Below the pieces are notes generated by a model that made no database searches, was not told where the DNA came from, and saw only the letters and a list, made by a program, of their open reading frames with translations. Below are positions 45,120-54,743 of a stretch of DNA of 64,000 nucleotides, one piece after another. Source of the DNA: Paenibacillus_E sp042676385 (lineage in GTDB: Bacteria; Bacillota; Bacilli; Paenibacillales; NBRC-103111); the NCBI RefSeq assembly GCF_042676385.1, contig NZ_JBHTHA010000046.1, positions 118,430 through 182,429 of the forward strand. Direction: 5' to 3'. The position numbers were made by a program, and so were the translations under genes. Each line of letters starts with the position of its first letter. The stretch's first letter is position 1.

Positions 45120-46928
45120 GTGAAAAGCATTCAAAGCCGTTTATTAATCATGCTGCTTGTTTTTATTATCATTCCGTATTTTCTGTCTATTCTGCTGATT
45201 TATCGGCAAACGAAAGAGAATGTGGAACGGCATGAGCTTGAGAACAGCCGCGAGCAAATTGGGCAGGCGTCCGAAGACTTGGAGCAGTACTTTGATGACA
45301 TCGTCAATCTTCCGTATATTTTATATAGAAATCCCGACTTGTTCATGATTTTCGAAAAAGGCTTCGAAAGTTCCCTTTATTTCAACCAGCTTGAAATCTA
45401 TAAAGGCATGACAACCTTTTATCTGATGAGGAACGAAATTAGGCAGGTTCGGTTATACATAAAAGAAGGAAACAATTCGTTTACGGTTTATAATGCGATG
45501 ATAAGTGCCCGCAAGCGGCAGCCGGATTTATTGAGACAAGCTTCTATTCAGAAGCTATTAAACTCTGATTCGAATTTTTTAATTGAACCGCCTCATCCAA
45601 TTGAAAATTATAATGATACATCCATTATGCCTCAATCGGACAAGACGATGGTGTTGACGATTCATCACAAAATCTTGGACGCCCTTTCGAAAGAATTTCT
45701 CGGTATCATCACGATAGACATCGATTTGGACAAATTCGCCCGTATATCTAATCATTTTATTCAAAAAAATAATGAATCCGTACTGCTTTCCGATTCGAAC
45801 GGTTATGTCATATATGCAAGTGATGCAGCCTTGATTGGCAAGGCAGTTCCGGCAGACTTACAAAAGAAAATCAATCAGTCGGCTGCAGGCGCACAGTTTT
45901 CGAATGGCGATATTATCTTTTCCAGAACGTTGTCGGAACCGTTAAATCAATGGCATTTTGTTAAGATAACATCAAGCAAATTCTTATTTAATGACGTGAG
46001 GAAAACAGCCTACACGAACATCATCGTCGGTGTAATCGTGGGTATTCTGGGCTTAATCATGATAGCCATCATCTCATACAAGGTTACTCGTCCGATCAAG
46101 CAGCTTAGCCGAAAGGTATTGAGCATTGAAGGAGGGAATATGAATGCACCGTTTGACGATAAGAGGGAAGATGAAATCGGCAATCTGGAGAGACATATCA
46201 AGGACATGATGAATCGGATCAATCGTCATATCGACCGTGAATACAAGCTGGAAATTGAGAACAGGAAGAACCAGCACAGGGCGCTAAAGTCGCAAATTAA
46301 TCCTCACTTTTTATACAATTCCCTCCAATCCATTGGTGCGGTTGCCTTATTGAGCGAATCACCCAGAGTATACGAATTGGTCGTTTCCTTATCCAAAATG
46401 ATGCGGTACTCCATTCGTGTCGATCAAAACGCCACAGTTCGGAGTGAAGTGGATTATATAAGAGCATATTTGAATCTTCAAGAGGAGCGTTTCCAAACCG
46501 ATTTTAGCTATACCATCGACATACCTAAGGACATTCTTGGTATTTCTGTGCCGAGTATGATATTGCAGCCGCTCGTTGAAAACTTCTTTAAACACTGTTA
46601 TGAAGAGGGATTCGAACAAGCCCGCTTGCGTATTTACGGTGAAGTACGAGGCGAATATTTGTATCTGGTTGTGCAAAATAACGGGCGCAGTATGACGAAT
46701 GATGAGCTGAAGGCATTAACCAATAAAATCTATACGCCGCCTTACGAAGGAAACTACTCGCTTGAGCATATCGGCTTGAAAAACATTCATGACCGTTTAG
46801 TTCTTCATTATGATCAAACAGCGGGGATTGTACTGGATACGATGCAGGGAAAAGGGTTTTCCGTACAGCTCACGATTCCACTCTACCTCAAGGAGGAACA
46901 ACGTAATGAAAGCTCTTATCGTGGATGA
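45120..46928 (+). CDS. YesM-type sensor histidine kinase, third system
   Basis: 602 residues from GTG 45120, preceded by AAAAGGAG at 45105-45112; an in-frame TTG at 45048 lacks a site. TM1 about 8-28 (LLIMLLVFIIIPYFLSILLI), extracellular domain about 30-290, TM2 about 290-312, HAMP, His396 in QINPHFLYNSLQSIGAV, N box LQPLVENFFKHC and G2 HIGLKNIHDRL. The G1 box reads NNGRSM, lacking the usual Asp of DNGxG, which could weaken ATP binding. It overlaps the regulator gene by 23 bases and leads the sacB-levB region. Confidence 0.88.
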   Translation: MKSIQSRLLIMLLVFIIIPYFLSILLIYRQTKENVERHELENSREQIGQASEDLEQYFDDIVNLPYILYRNPDLFMIFEKGFESSLYFNQLEIYKGMTTFYLMRNEIRQVRLYIKEGNNSFTVYNAMISARKRQPDLLRQASIQKLLNSDSNFLIEPPHPIENYNDTSIMPQSDKTMVLTIHHKILDALSKEFLGIITIDIDLDKFARISNHFIQKNNESVLLSDSNGYVIYASDAALIGKAVPADLQKKINQSAAGAQFSNGDIIFSRTLSEPLNQWHFVKITSSKFLFNDVRKTAYTNIIVGVIVGILGLIMIAIISYKVTRPIKQLSRKVLSIEGGNMNAPFDDKREDEIGNLERHIKDMMNRINRHIDREYKLEIENRKNQHRALKSQINPHFLYNSLQSIGAVALLSESPRVYELVVSLSKMMRYSIRVDQNATVRSEVDYIRAYLNLQEERFQTDFSYTIDIPKDILGISVPSMILQPLVENFFKHCYEEGFEQARLRIYGEVRGEYLYLVVQNNGRSMTNDELKALTNKIYTPPYEGNYSLEHIGLKNIHDRLVLHYDQTAGIVLDTMQGKGFSVQLTIPLYLKEEQRNESSYRG

Positions 46929-48096
46929 TGAGTCCAATGTAAGGAAAATTATTCGTTTTATGGGACAGTGGCAGAAACATGGGATTACCGATATTTTAGA
47001 AGCCAGAAATGGTGAAGAGGCAAAAGCCTTGATTGATCGGGAAAGTCCGGAAATCATTATGACTGATGTGAAAATGCCCAAAAAAAGCGGAATTGAGTTG
47101 ATCGAATGGCTGGATGCCAATTCCTATCCGGGAAAAGTGATTTTGATTACAGGGTTTGACGACTATTCCTTCATGCGTAAAGCGATTAAGCATGGGAGCT
47201 TCGATTATTTGTTGAAGCCTATCGAAAATGAAATGTTAAATGAAACACTTGCGGGAGCGGTTGAAACCTGGAAGAAAGAAGAGGAAGAACGTAGGAATAT
47301 AGAGCCGGGCTTCTATGAAGAGGTGATGAAGCTTCGCTTAAACAGGGGGATTACCTCAGCATGTAACGGGGAACTTTATGATCACGAAGAAATTGCCTCG
47401 TCTCTTCCGCAAGCGGACGTTTACGATTTTACATTGATATATTTTTACCAAACCCATCATTCGGATCCCTATCTCCAGCATTTAACAGATGAACTGGTTA
47501 CTCGGAAATGGGGGAATGTCTATGCTCTTCAGAATGACCCTAATGTCTGTGTGATCCTTTCCGTTCACGGCCAATTCTTCCCGATAGAGGAATGGATTAC
47601 CCAGCACATTCATATTCCAGTTCGTCTGGTTAGCGGCCTTTCACTGACCTCACTAGAAGAACTCCCGCAATCTTTTCAATCTGCGCAAAGGGCGATGGCT
47701 GAGCAAAAATTCAGAGCCATACATCGTTTGACGGATTTGGATGATGCCCGGCGCATGCATGACATTGTTGCATTTGTGAATGAACATTATATGCAAGAGT
47801 TAAGTTTGGACAAACTGTCAACCCGGTTCTTCCTGAGCCGTGAACATATCTCGCGACGATTCAAGCAAGAAATAGGGATGACCCTATCCAACTACGTGAT
47901 TCAATTAAGAATAAAGCAAGCCAAACGATGGTTAAGCCAAACGGACGAGAAAATGTACTCGATTGCTTTAAAGCTCGGGTACCAGGATGAAACTTACTTT
48001 TCGAAATTGTTTAAAAGATTGGTTGGCATGACGCCTCTTGAATATCGGAATAAGGAGGGAAACCGGGAAATAACGGAACTGGGATTGACTCATTAA
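46906..48096 (+). CDS. YesN-type response regulator, third system
   Basis: 396 residues from ATG 46906 (AAGGAGG at about 46889-46895); the frame is open further upstream inside the kinase gene. Receiver domain with Asp54 in IIMTDVKMPKKSG and lysine in DYLLKP; AraC-type HTH pair at about 285-385 (LSTRFFLSREHISRRFKQ; ALKLGYQDETYFSKLFKR). The middle region is shorter than in the other two regulators. It probably controls levan metabolism genes downstream (inference from position). Confidence 0.88.
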   Translation: MKALIVDDESNVRKIIRFMGQWQKHGITDILEARNGEEAKALIDRESPEIIMTDVKMPKKSGIELIEWLDANSYPGKVILITGFDDYSFMRKAIKHGSFDYLLKPIENEMLNETLAGAVETWKKEEEERRNIEPGFYEEVMKLRLNRGITSACNGELYDHEEIASSLPQADVYDFTLIYFYQTHHSDPYLQHLTDELVTRKWGNVYALQNDPNVCVILSVHGQFFPIEEWITQHIHIPVRLVSGLSLTSLEELPQSFQSAQRAMAEQKFRAIHRLTDLDDARRMHDIVAFVNEHYMQELSLDKLSTRFFLSREHISRRFKQEIGMTLSNYVIQLRIKQAKRWLSQTDEKMYSIALKLGYQDETYFSKLFKRLVGMTPLEYRNKEGNREITELGLTH

Positions 48097-48122
48097 GCTT
48101 GTACATATAACGAGGGGGAATC

Positions 48123-49403
48123 ATGATAATCAAGGTTTTTCATTGCATTGTAGCCGGGTTGCTAACCCTATCGCTTTCTGCATGCGGGGCGGACAATCGT
48201 TCTGTGAAGGAATTGGATTCCATAAGCGCTGATCAGAACATCACTTTGGAGGTGCTTAATCCCAAAGTGGAAATTTCCACGGAGTTCGAGCAGATGGCAA
48301 AGGAATATGAGAGGGAAAATCCAAACGTTAAGTTGGATATTTTAACCTTTGGCGGAGGGGCAAACTACCTGGCCGAGTTGAAAGCAAGATTTGCGGCCAA
48401 TAAAGGTCCCGATATTTTTCCTAACGGCGGTTACGAAGAAGCGAAGGCATGGAAAAGGTACTTGGAGGATTTATCCGATCAGCCGTGGGTGAAAAATGTG
48501 GTTGATGAGGCCCTTGAGCCGATGAAGATGGACGGGAAAATTTACGGGATGCCCTTTAATTTGGAAGGCTACGGTTTTATGTATAATAAGGATTTATTCG
48601 CAAAGGCCGATATCGGGTCACTGCCAAAAACGTATACCGAATTAAAGGCGGCGGCGGAAAAGCTGCATTCCGCTGGTATTACCCCCTTTGCAGTCGGGTA
48701 TTCAGATAGCTGGTTTTTCGTTCTCATGTTAAATATTGCTTTTGCCCAGCAGGACGATCCGGACGCTTTTATTCAAGCTTTGAACGACGGGACGCAATCC
48801 ATCGAAGGGAACAAAAAATTCGAAGATTTGACTCGAATGGTTGATTTGACTGTTCAATACGGCAATACAGATTTTCTGACGACCGACTATAATACCGAAG
48901 TCAGTTTGTTTGCCACCGGCAAAGCGGCGATCCTTAAACAAGGGAACTGGGCTCAATCTAAGATTGATCAAATAACGCCGAATATGAATATCGGTTTTTT
49001 GCCCATTCCGATTAATGATGATGCCAGAAACGATGCCTTGCCGGTGGGCGTATCCAATAACTGGGTTGTCAATAAAGAAGCTTCACCGGAGAAAAAGAAA
49101 GAAGCAAAAAAGTTTTTAAACTGGATGGTTTCATCGGAACAAGGTAAAACGTTTATGAAGGAGCAATTCCATTTTATTTCTGCGTTTAAAAATATAGAGA
49201 CGGACCGTTCAGGACCGCTCGTGAACGATATTATTCGTTACTCCGAGGAGAAGAAGACGTTGTCCTGGAACTGGTTCAAATTTCCTCCGGGAGCTAGAGA
49301 AGAATTCGGATATGCGATGCAAGCTTATGTAGGCAAACAGCTTAACCGCGATCAATTGCTCCAGGAGCTCCAAAAATCCTGGAAAAAAGGTGAGCGGAAA
49401 TAA
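48123..49403 (+). CDS. ABC-type sugar-binding lipoprotein, orphan (possible sensor partner)
   Basis: 426 residues, ATG 48123 behind GAGGGGG, 26 bases after the regulator gene and so in one operon with it. Lipobox LSAC with Cys21. SBP family 1 features: DIFPNGGYEEA, MPFNLEGYGFMYNKDLFAKA, TGKAAILKQGNWAQ. No permease gene follows; the next gene after a terminator is levansucrase. Kinase, regulator and SBP together look like the three-component sugar-sensing systems (AraPST-like) in which a binding protein presents its ligand to the kinase. Alternatively it serves the permeases at 7356-9113. Confidence 0.88.
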   Translation: MIIKVFHCIVAGLLTLSLSACGADNRSVKELDSISADQNITLEVLNPKVEISTEFEQMAKEYERENPNVKLDILTFGGGANYLAELKARFAANKGPDIFPNGGYEEAKAWKRYLEDLSDQPWVKNVVDEALEPMKMDGKIYGMPFNLEGYGFMYNKDLFAKADIGSLPKTYTELKAAAEKLHSAGITPFAVGYSDSWFFVLMLNIAFAQQDDPDAFIQALNDGTQSIEGNKKFEDLTRMVDLTVQYGNTDFLTTDYNTEVSLFATGKAAILKQGNWAQSKIDQITPNMNIGFLPIPINDDARNDALPVGVSNNWVVNKEASPEKKKEAKKFLNWMVSSEQGKTFMKEQFHFISAFKNIETDRSGPLVNDIIRYSEEKKTLSWNWFKFPPGAREEFGYAMQAYVGKQLNRDQLLQELQKSWKKGERK

Positions 49404-49418
49404 TTGGATCTTCATTTT

Positions 49419-49471
49419 CATAACCCTTTCGCCTCTGATACTTTGTATCAAGGCGGTAGGGTTATTTTGTG
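49419..49471 (+). terminator. Terminator between SBP and levansucrase genes
   Basis: Long stem with three paired segments: ATAACCCT/AGGGTTAT, CGCCT/AGGCG and TGATAC/GTATCA, then TTTTG. Confidence 0.85.
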
Positions 49472-49607
49472 CTTGGGATCGAGTGTCGGTTGAATCAATA
49501 TACGCCTGCAAATCTATCAATGTACGACATGTTCATAACTTCTCCTAAGTCTTAAAATACAAATTGTGGAGAGAAAAAAACATAAAAAGAAGAGGAGTTG
49601 TTAGGTA

Positions 49608-51086
49608 ATGAACATCAAAAAATTTGTTAAACAAGCAACGACAGTAAGCTTGACTACAGCAATGCTGGTAGGAGGTGGCGCTCAAGCATTTGCCAAAGAA
49701 AAAGACGTTAGCGATAACAAAGAAAATTATGGATTTTCCCACATTACTCGTGCGGATATGTTGAAAATACCTGAACAACAAAAGAGTGCACAATTTCAAG
49801 CACCTCAATTCGATGCATCACCAATAAAAAACATTCCTTCGGCAAAAGGTTATGATGATCAGGGCAACTTGATCGATATCGATGTTTGGGACAGCTGGCC
49901 GCTGCAAAACGCTGATGGAACCGTAGCAAATTATCATGGATACAATATCGTATTTGCACTAGCAGGAGACCCTAAAAGAGGATGGGACACGTTTATTTAC
50001 ATGTTCTATCAAAAAGTAGGCGACACTTCCATTGATAGCTGGAAAAATGCCGGAAGAGTATTTAAAGATAGCGATAAATTCGTACCAAACGATCCATTCC
50101 TGAAATATCAAGCAGAAGAGTGGTCAGGTTCGGCTACCTTAACATCTGACGGAAAAGTTCGTCTGTTTTATACAGATCGTCAGGGCTGGGACCCCAATCA
50201 CGGGTTTTACGGTAAACAAACCTTGACTACGGCTCAAGTTAATGTATCGCAACCTGATACTAGCTCTCTGAAAATTGATGGCGTAGAAGATTTCAAATCT
50301 ATCTTTGACGGCGACGGTAAAATGTATCAAAATGTGATGCAAGGCATCGAAGCGGAGAACTGTTCAGATAATCATACATTAAGAGATCCTCACTATGTGG
50401 AAGACAAAGGTCATAAATACCTTGTGTTTGAGGCAAATACAGGTACGGAAACTGGCTACCAAGGACCGGAATCGCTTTATAACAAAGCTTACTATGGCGG
50501 CAGCGATAAATTTTTCGAGGCTGAAAAGAATAAACTGCTCCAAAGCCCTCTAAAACGTACAGCTGAGTTAGCTAACGGCGCACTGGGCATGATTGAATTA
50601 AACGACGATTATACGTTGAAAAAAGTTATGAAACCGTTGATTGCATCGAACACAGTAACGGATGAAATTGAACGCGCCAATATCTTTAAAATGAATGGCA
50701 AATGGTACTTGTTCACAGATTCACGCGGAGCCAAAATGACGATTGATGGCATTGGCGCGAATGATGTATACATGTTAGGATTTGTATCTGATTCCATTAC
50801 CGGACCGTTTAAACCGTTAAATGGTACCGGCCTAGTCTTGAACATGAATCTTGATCCTAAAGACCTTACATGGACTTACTCTCACTTTGCAGTTCCGCAA
50901 GCTGACGGTAAAAATGTGGTGATCACAAGCTATATGACAAACAGAGGTTTCTATCCAGATCACCATTCCACTTTTGCTCCGAGCTTCTTGCTGAACATTG
51001 ACGGATCAAAAACTTCAGTCGTAAAAGATAGTATCCTTGCGCAAGGTCAATTAACGGTTGATACGAATGAGAAAAACAAAAAATAA
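49608..51086 (+). CDS. sacB: Levansucrase (GH68)
   Basis: Secreted enzyme that transfers fructose from sucrose to a growing beta-2,6 levan chain. 492 residues, ATG 49608 behind GAGGAG. Signal peptide ends near AQAFAKE. GH68 catalytic triad: nucleophile Asp95 in DVWDSWPLQN, stabiliser Asp260 in NHTLRDPHY and acid/base Glu355 in DEIERANIF; these match the B. subtilis SacB motifs. I see no RAT-like antiterminator leader in the 137 bases upstream, so control probably differs from SacY-dependent B. subtilis sacB and may depend on the kinase/regulator upstream. Followed by levB, as in B. subtilis. Confidence 0.95.
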   Translation: MNIKKFVKQATTVSLTTAMLVGGGAQAFAKEKDVSDNKENYGFSHITRADMLKIPEQQKSAQFQAPQFDASPIKNIPSAKGYDDQGNLIDIDVWDSWPLQNADGTVANYHGYNIVFALAGDPKRGWDTFIYMFYQKVGDTSIDSWKNAGRVFKDSDKFVPNDPFLKYQAEEWSGSATLTSDGKVRLFYTDRQGWDPNHGFYGKQTLTTAQVNVSQPDTSSLKIDGVEDFKSIFDGDGKMYQNVMQGIEAENCSDNHTLRDPHYVEDKGHKYLVFEANTGTETGYQGPESLYNKAYYGGSDKFFEAEKNKLLQSPLKRTAELANGALGMIELNDDYTLKKVMKPLIASNTVTDEIERANIFKMNGKWYLFTDSRGAKMTIDGIGANDVYMLGFVSDSITGPFKPLNGTGLVLNMNLDPKDLTWTYSHFAVPQADGKNVVITSYMTNRGFYPDHHSTFAPSFLLNIDGSKTSVVKDSILAQGQLTVDTNEKNKK

Positions 51087-51111
51087 TAAAAGCAATCTCA
51101 AAAAAGCAAAA

Positions 51112-51147
51112 GAAAATGCCGATGTAAATCGGCGTTTTCTTTTTTGC
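51112..51147 (+). terminator. Terminator/attenuator between sacB and levB
   Basis: AAAATGCCGAT / ATCGGCGTTTT hairpin with a 4-base loop followed by CTTTTTT. levB starts 20 bases later with no room for a normal promoter, so read-through is implied. Confidence 0.8.
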
Positions 51148-51166
51148 AAAGCGAGAAGGTGTCTCC

Positions 51167-52705
51167 TTGAACGTTACGACAAATCATAAGAAAGCAGCAA
51201 AACGAATAGGTGTAGTTATGATTTATTTCATTATTTTGATGACAATAGGATTAGCGGTGAATGAAACTTTCGATTCAGTTATGCCAACATACCGAGCTAG
51301 CTATCATTTTACTACCCCCGACAAATGGAAAAATGACCCTCAGCGGCCGATTTATTTGGATGGAAAGTATCAGTATTATTATCTCTATAATCATGATTAT
51401 CCGAACGGAAATGGAACCGAATGGCGGCATGCGACATCAACGGATTTGGTGCATTGGAAAGATGAAGGGGTGGCCATTCCTAAATATACGAACAGAAATG
51501 GTGATCCATGGACGGGCTCAGTCGTCGTGGACGATACAAATACAGCAGGCTTTGGAAAAGGGGCTATTGTTGCGATCGTGACACAGCCCTCTGGTGATGG
51601 GGGGAAACAGGAACAATATTTATGGTACAGTACGGACAAAGGAAAAACGTTTACTTCTTATCGTGACGATCCCATTATTCCGAATCCGGGCACCAAAGAC
51701 TTTAGAGACCCGAAAATCATCTGGGATCATCAGAATAATAAATGGGTGATGGCGATGGCGGAAGGGACGAAGATTGGTTTTTATGATTCGCCGAACTTAA
51801 AAGATTGGCAATATATGAGTGGTTTTATGACAGAAAATATCGGAATTGTAGAGTGTCCGGATCTTTATTTAATGCGTGCGAATGACGGTACTTATAAATG
51901 GATTCTTGGTGTCAGTGCAAATGGGAAGTCGGCAGGGCTACCAAACACTTACGCCTATTGGACGGGAAACTTTAATGGAAAGGAATTTTTCCCTGATCAA
52001 CGTGATCCTCAGTGGTTAGATTACGGCTTTGATTGGTATGGAGCTGTCACGTTTGAAGAAGGTAAAGACAGTGATAAATACAATCACCGGTATGCTTTGG
52101 CTTGGATGAATAATTGGGATTATCCCCATCAAGCGCCAACGCTGCAAGAAGGGTATAACGGAACGGATTCGATTGTTCGTCAAATTCATTTAAAAAAAGA
52201 AAGCGATCATAAGTATCGTTTGGTTTCACAACCCATTGAAGCTATAAGTCAGTTGGCCAATACAATGGATTTGTTGAAACAAATAGAGGTTAATGGCTCT
52301 AAAACTCTACATATAACAGGCGATTCTTACCAGCTCGAAACAGATATATCGTGGTCAGAGATCAAGAATCTAGGATTAAGACTTCGAGAATCAACAGACA
52401 AAACCCGTCATGTAGATGTCGGGGTTTTTATAGAAGGCCAATATGCTTATGTCAATAGAGCTTTTACAGGACAGCCCGACAAGAGTGGTAAATATGTTGA
52501 AAGTAAGGCACCATTTGATGTGAGTAAGAAAAACGTTCACTTGAAGATTCTCGTCGATAAAACAAGTATTGAAGTCTTTATGGATGATGGAACCATCGTT
52601 TTCTCTAATGAAATTTTCCCGGAATTAAACGATCGAGGAATTACCCTTTTTTCGGAAGGCGGCACCGCGATCTTTAAAAATGTTGTAATCAAGCACTTCA
52701 ACTAA
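51167..52705 (+). CDS. levB: GH32 endolevanase (LevB-like)
   Basis: 512 residues from TTG 51167 (GAGAAGGTG upstream). N-terminal hydrophobic segment (about 12-33) as signal/anchor. GH32 motifs: nucleophile Asp57 in WKNDPQRPIYL, a variant of WMNDPNG as in B. subtilis LevB; Asp181 in DFRDPKIIWD; acid/base Glu229 in VECPDLYL. It would cut levan internally into levan-oligosaccharides. The sacB-levB pair lets the cell build levan and later reclaim it. The gene is visibly richer in A/T than the GH32 genes at 5477 and 10147, which hints at a separate origin. Confidence 0.9.
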   Translation: MNVTTNHKKAAKRIGVVMIYFIILMTIGLAVNETFDSVMPTYRASYHFTTPDKWKNDPQRPIYLDGKYQYYYLYNHDYPNGNGTEWRHATSTDLVHWKDEGVAIPKYTNRNGDPWTGSVVVDDTNTAGFGKGAIVAIVTQPSGDGGKQEQYLWYSTDKGKTFTSYRDDPIIPNPGTKDFRDPKIIWDHQNNKWVMAMAEGTKIGFYDSPNLKDWQYMSGFMTENIGIVECPDLYLMRANDGTYKWILGVSANGKSAGLPNTYAYWTGNFNGKEFFPDQRDPQWLDYGFDWYGAVTFEEGKDSDKYNHRYALAWMNNWDYPHQAPTLQEGYNGTDSIVRQIHLKKESDHKYRLVSQPIEAISQLANTMDLLKQIEVNGSKTLHITGDSYQLETDISWSEIKNLGLRLRESTDKTRHVDVGVFIEGQYAYVNRAFTGQPDKSGKYVESKAPFDVSKKNVHLKILVDKTSIEVFMDDGTIVFSNEIFPELNDRGITLFSEGGTAIFKNVVIKHFN

Positions 52706-52742
52706 GATCATTGGGTTGGATTAGCACTTAATTGCAAAGCTG

Positions 52743-52787
52743 AAGCAGCGACTTTCGTTATATACGATAGGTTGCTGCTTTTTTATT
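52743..52787 (+). terminator. Terminator after levB
   Basis: AAGCAGC / GCTGCTT stem with an inner TCG/CGA pairing, followed by TTTTT. Confidence 0.8.
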
Positions 52788-52950
52788 ATGCCCATGAAAG
52801 TACAAATGATGCCTATACAGCGTTGATTTAGCTGCGAACAAAATATTGTTGAGATCTAGTAAAAGCTAGAGATAATAGCTAGATGTCATATGCAGAGTCT
52901 GAAATGGACGGATACGGATTAATATGACCTCTAACAATTCGCCGCACTTC

Positions 52951-52980
52951 TTGTCGTATCGCTTATAACTATCATATAAT
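52951..52980 (+). promoter_or_regulatory. Sigma-A promoter for mqo
   Basis: TTGTCG at 52951-52956, an 18-base spacer and a perfect TATAAT at 52975-52980, about 130 bases before the mqo start. Confidence 0.6.
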
Positions 52981-53115
52981 AGTAAGTAATTATTTTAATA
53001 GGGTTATTAATGATCCAGAAAAGATGTGTGACTTGGTCTCATTTTGGCTTGCTGTAGCGCCTAAACGGGAGCGACTACTTCTTTCTGCAAATTTTAGCAT
53101 ATAAGGATGGTAATA

Positions 53116-54633
53116 ATGAGCAACAGAGAAACTAAAACAGACGTAATCTTAATTGGTGCCGGGATCATGAGTGCGACTTTAGGGACACTCCTGAAAGAAT
53201 TAGTACCGGAATGGGAAATTACAGTGTTTGAAAAACTCGAAAATGCAGGTGAAGAAAGCTCTAACGAATGGAATAATGCGGGAACAGGGCATGCGGCACT
53301 GTGTGAGCTAAACTATACGGACGAAAAACCAGACGGGTCTATAGATATTAGCAAAGCTATCAAAATTAATGAACAATTTCAGCTTTCCATGCAGTTTTGG
53401 TCTTATCTTGTAAACAGCAAGCTGATACGGAATCCGCAGGACTTTATTATGCCATTGCCTCATATGAGCTTGGTGCAAGGAGAACAAAATGTAACGTTTT
53501 TAAAGAAACGTTTTGAAGCCATGTCCAATAATCCTCTGTTTCAAGGGATGGAATTTTCCGATGACCCTGAGAAACTGATGGAATGGATTCCGCTTATTAT
53601 ACAAGATCGTCCATCGAATGAGCCTATAGCGGCAACAAAAATCGACTCCGGAACTGATGTCAACTTTGGCGCTTTAACACGCATTTTGTTTGATCACTTA
53701 AAGAGTAAAAACGTCGATATCAAATACAAACATAGCGTTGATAATATTAAACGTTCTAGCGGCGGCTCATGGGAATTGAAAGTACGAAACGACAGCGGTA
53801 ACGTCGAACGCCATACTGCAAAATTCGTCTTTATCGGAGGCGGGGGAGGAAGCCTGCATTTACTGCAAAAATCCGGAATTCCTGAAGGAAAACATATTGG
53901 TGGATTCCCGGTAAGCGGGATATTTATGGTGTGTAATAATCCGGATGTGGTGGAGCAGCATCATGCAAAAGTATACGGCAAAGCTAAGGTTGGAGCTCCC
54001 CCAATGTCTGTACCGCATCTTGACACAAGATTTATCGACAATAAAAAATCGTTGCTATTTGGACCGTTTGCCGGCTTCTCACCAAAGTTTTTAAAAACAG
54101 GTTCCATGTTTGATTTGGTAACTTCCGTAAAACCGGATAATCTAGTAACGATGTTGTCGGCAGGTGCCAAAAACATGCCATTGACCAAATACTTGATCGA
54201 GCAAGTTATGTTATCGAAAGAAAAGCGCATGGAAGAGTTACGAGAGTTTATCCCGAGCGCCAAAAGCGAGGATTGGGATTTAGTAGTAGCGGGCCAACGC
54301 GTGCAAGTAATCAAAGATACTGAAGATGGCGGCAAAGGCACACTTCAGTTCGGTACGGAAGTTATTAGCGCCGCGGACGGCTCTATTGCAGCATTACTAG
54401 GTGCTTCTCCAGGTGCTTCTACTGCAGTTCACGTTATGCTTGAGGTAATTAATAAATGCTTCCCGCAACATATGAAAGCTTGGGAACCGAAAATAAAAGA
54501 AATGATTCCTTGTTATGGCGTGTCACTATTGAAAAATCCAGAGCTTATCCGCGAAATTCATACTTCAACAGCACGGACGCTTGGTTTAAGTGAAAACTTG
54601 CCATTACAGAAGGCACACCAAACCGTATCGTAA
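53116..54633 (+). CDS. mqo: Malate:quinone oxidoreductase
   Basis: Membrane-associated FAD enzyme oxidising malate to oxaloacetate and passing electrons to quinone. 505 residues from ATG 53116, spaced correctly from AAGGA at 53102; an in-frame ATG at 53107 overlaps that site. FAD-binding DVILIGAGIMSATLGTLLKE near the N-terminus, the Mqo signature NEWNNAGTGHAALCELNYT (about 46-64), FIGGGGGSLHLLQKSGIPEG (about 246-265) and the C-terminal ASPGASTAVHVMLEV. Length fits the family (about 500). It stands alone between terminators. Confidence 0.95.
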   Translation: MSNRETKTDVILIGAGIMSATLGTLLKELVPEWEITVFEKLENAGEESSNEWNNAGTGHAALCELNYTDEKPDGSIDISKAIKINEQFQLSMQFWSYLVNSKLIRNPQDFIMPLPHMSLVQGEQNVTFLKKRFEAMSNNPLFQGMEFSDDPEKLMEWIPLIIQDRPSNEPIAATKIDSGTDVNFGALTRILFDHLKSKNVDIKYKHSVDNIKRSSGGSWELKVRNDSGNVERHTAKFVFIGGGGGSLHLLQKSGIPEGKHIGGFPVSGIFMVCNNPDVVEQHHAKVYGKAKVGAPPMSVPHLDTRFIDNKKSLLFGPFAGFSPKFLKTGSMFDLVTSVKPDNLVTMLSAGAKNMPLTKYLIEQVMLSKEKRMEELREFIPSAKSEDWDLVVAGQRVQVIKDTEDGGKGTLQFGTEVISAADGSIAALLGASPGASTAVHVMLEVINKCFPQHMKAWEPKIKEMIPCYGVSLLKNPELIREIHTSTARTLGLSENLPLQKAHQTVS

Positions 54634-54676
54634 ATATCTTGTCTTTAAACCATAACCCCCTTTAAATATTAATCTT

Positions 54677-54709
54677 AGACCCACAGTCGGTTTCTGTGGG
54701 TCTTTTTTT
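54677..54709 (+). terminator. Terminator after mqo
   Basis: Perfect AGACCCACAG / CTGTGGGTCT hairpin followed by a run of seven T. Confidence 0.9.
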
Positions 54710-54743
54710 GCTGTCGGCAGAACGGGGCAGAATAACAAAAAAA

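Larger units (their letters stand above)
52706..53115 (+). other. 410-base intergenic region before mqo
   Basis: No gene is supported. It holds the levB terminator, a promoter at 52951-52980, and in the leader a stem-loop at about 53052-53078 (GTAGCGC / GCGACTAC with one bulge). I see no recognisable riboswitch. Confidence 0.6.

Noticed and set aside
49471..49607. Search for a SacY/SacT-type RNA antiterminator leader before sacB
   Set aside because: No RAT-like sequence with an overlapping terminator hairpin was visible in this stretch.
53049..53080. Leader hairpin before mqo as a riboswitch or attenuator
   Set aside because: The stem is imperfect, the tail is not U-rich and no known riboswitch core is recognisable.
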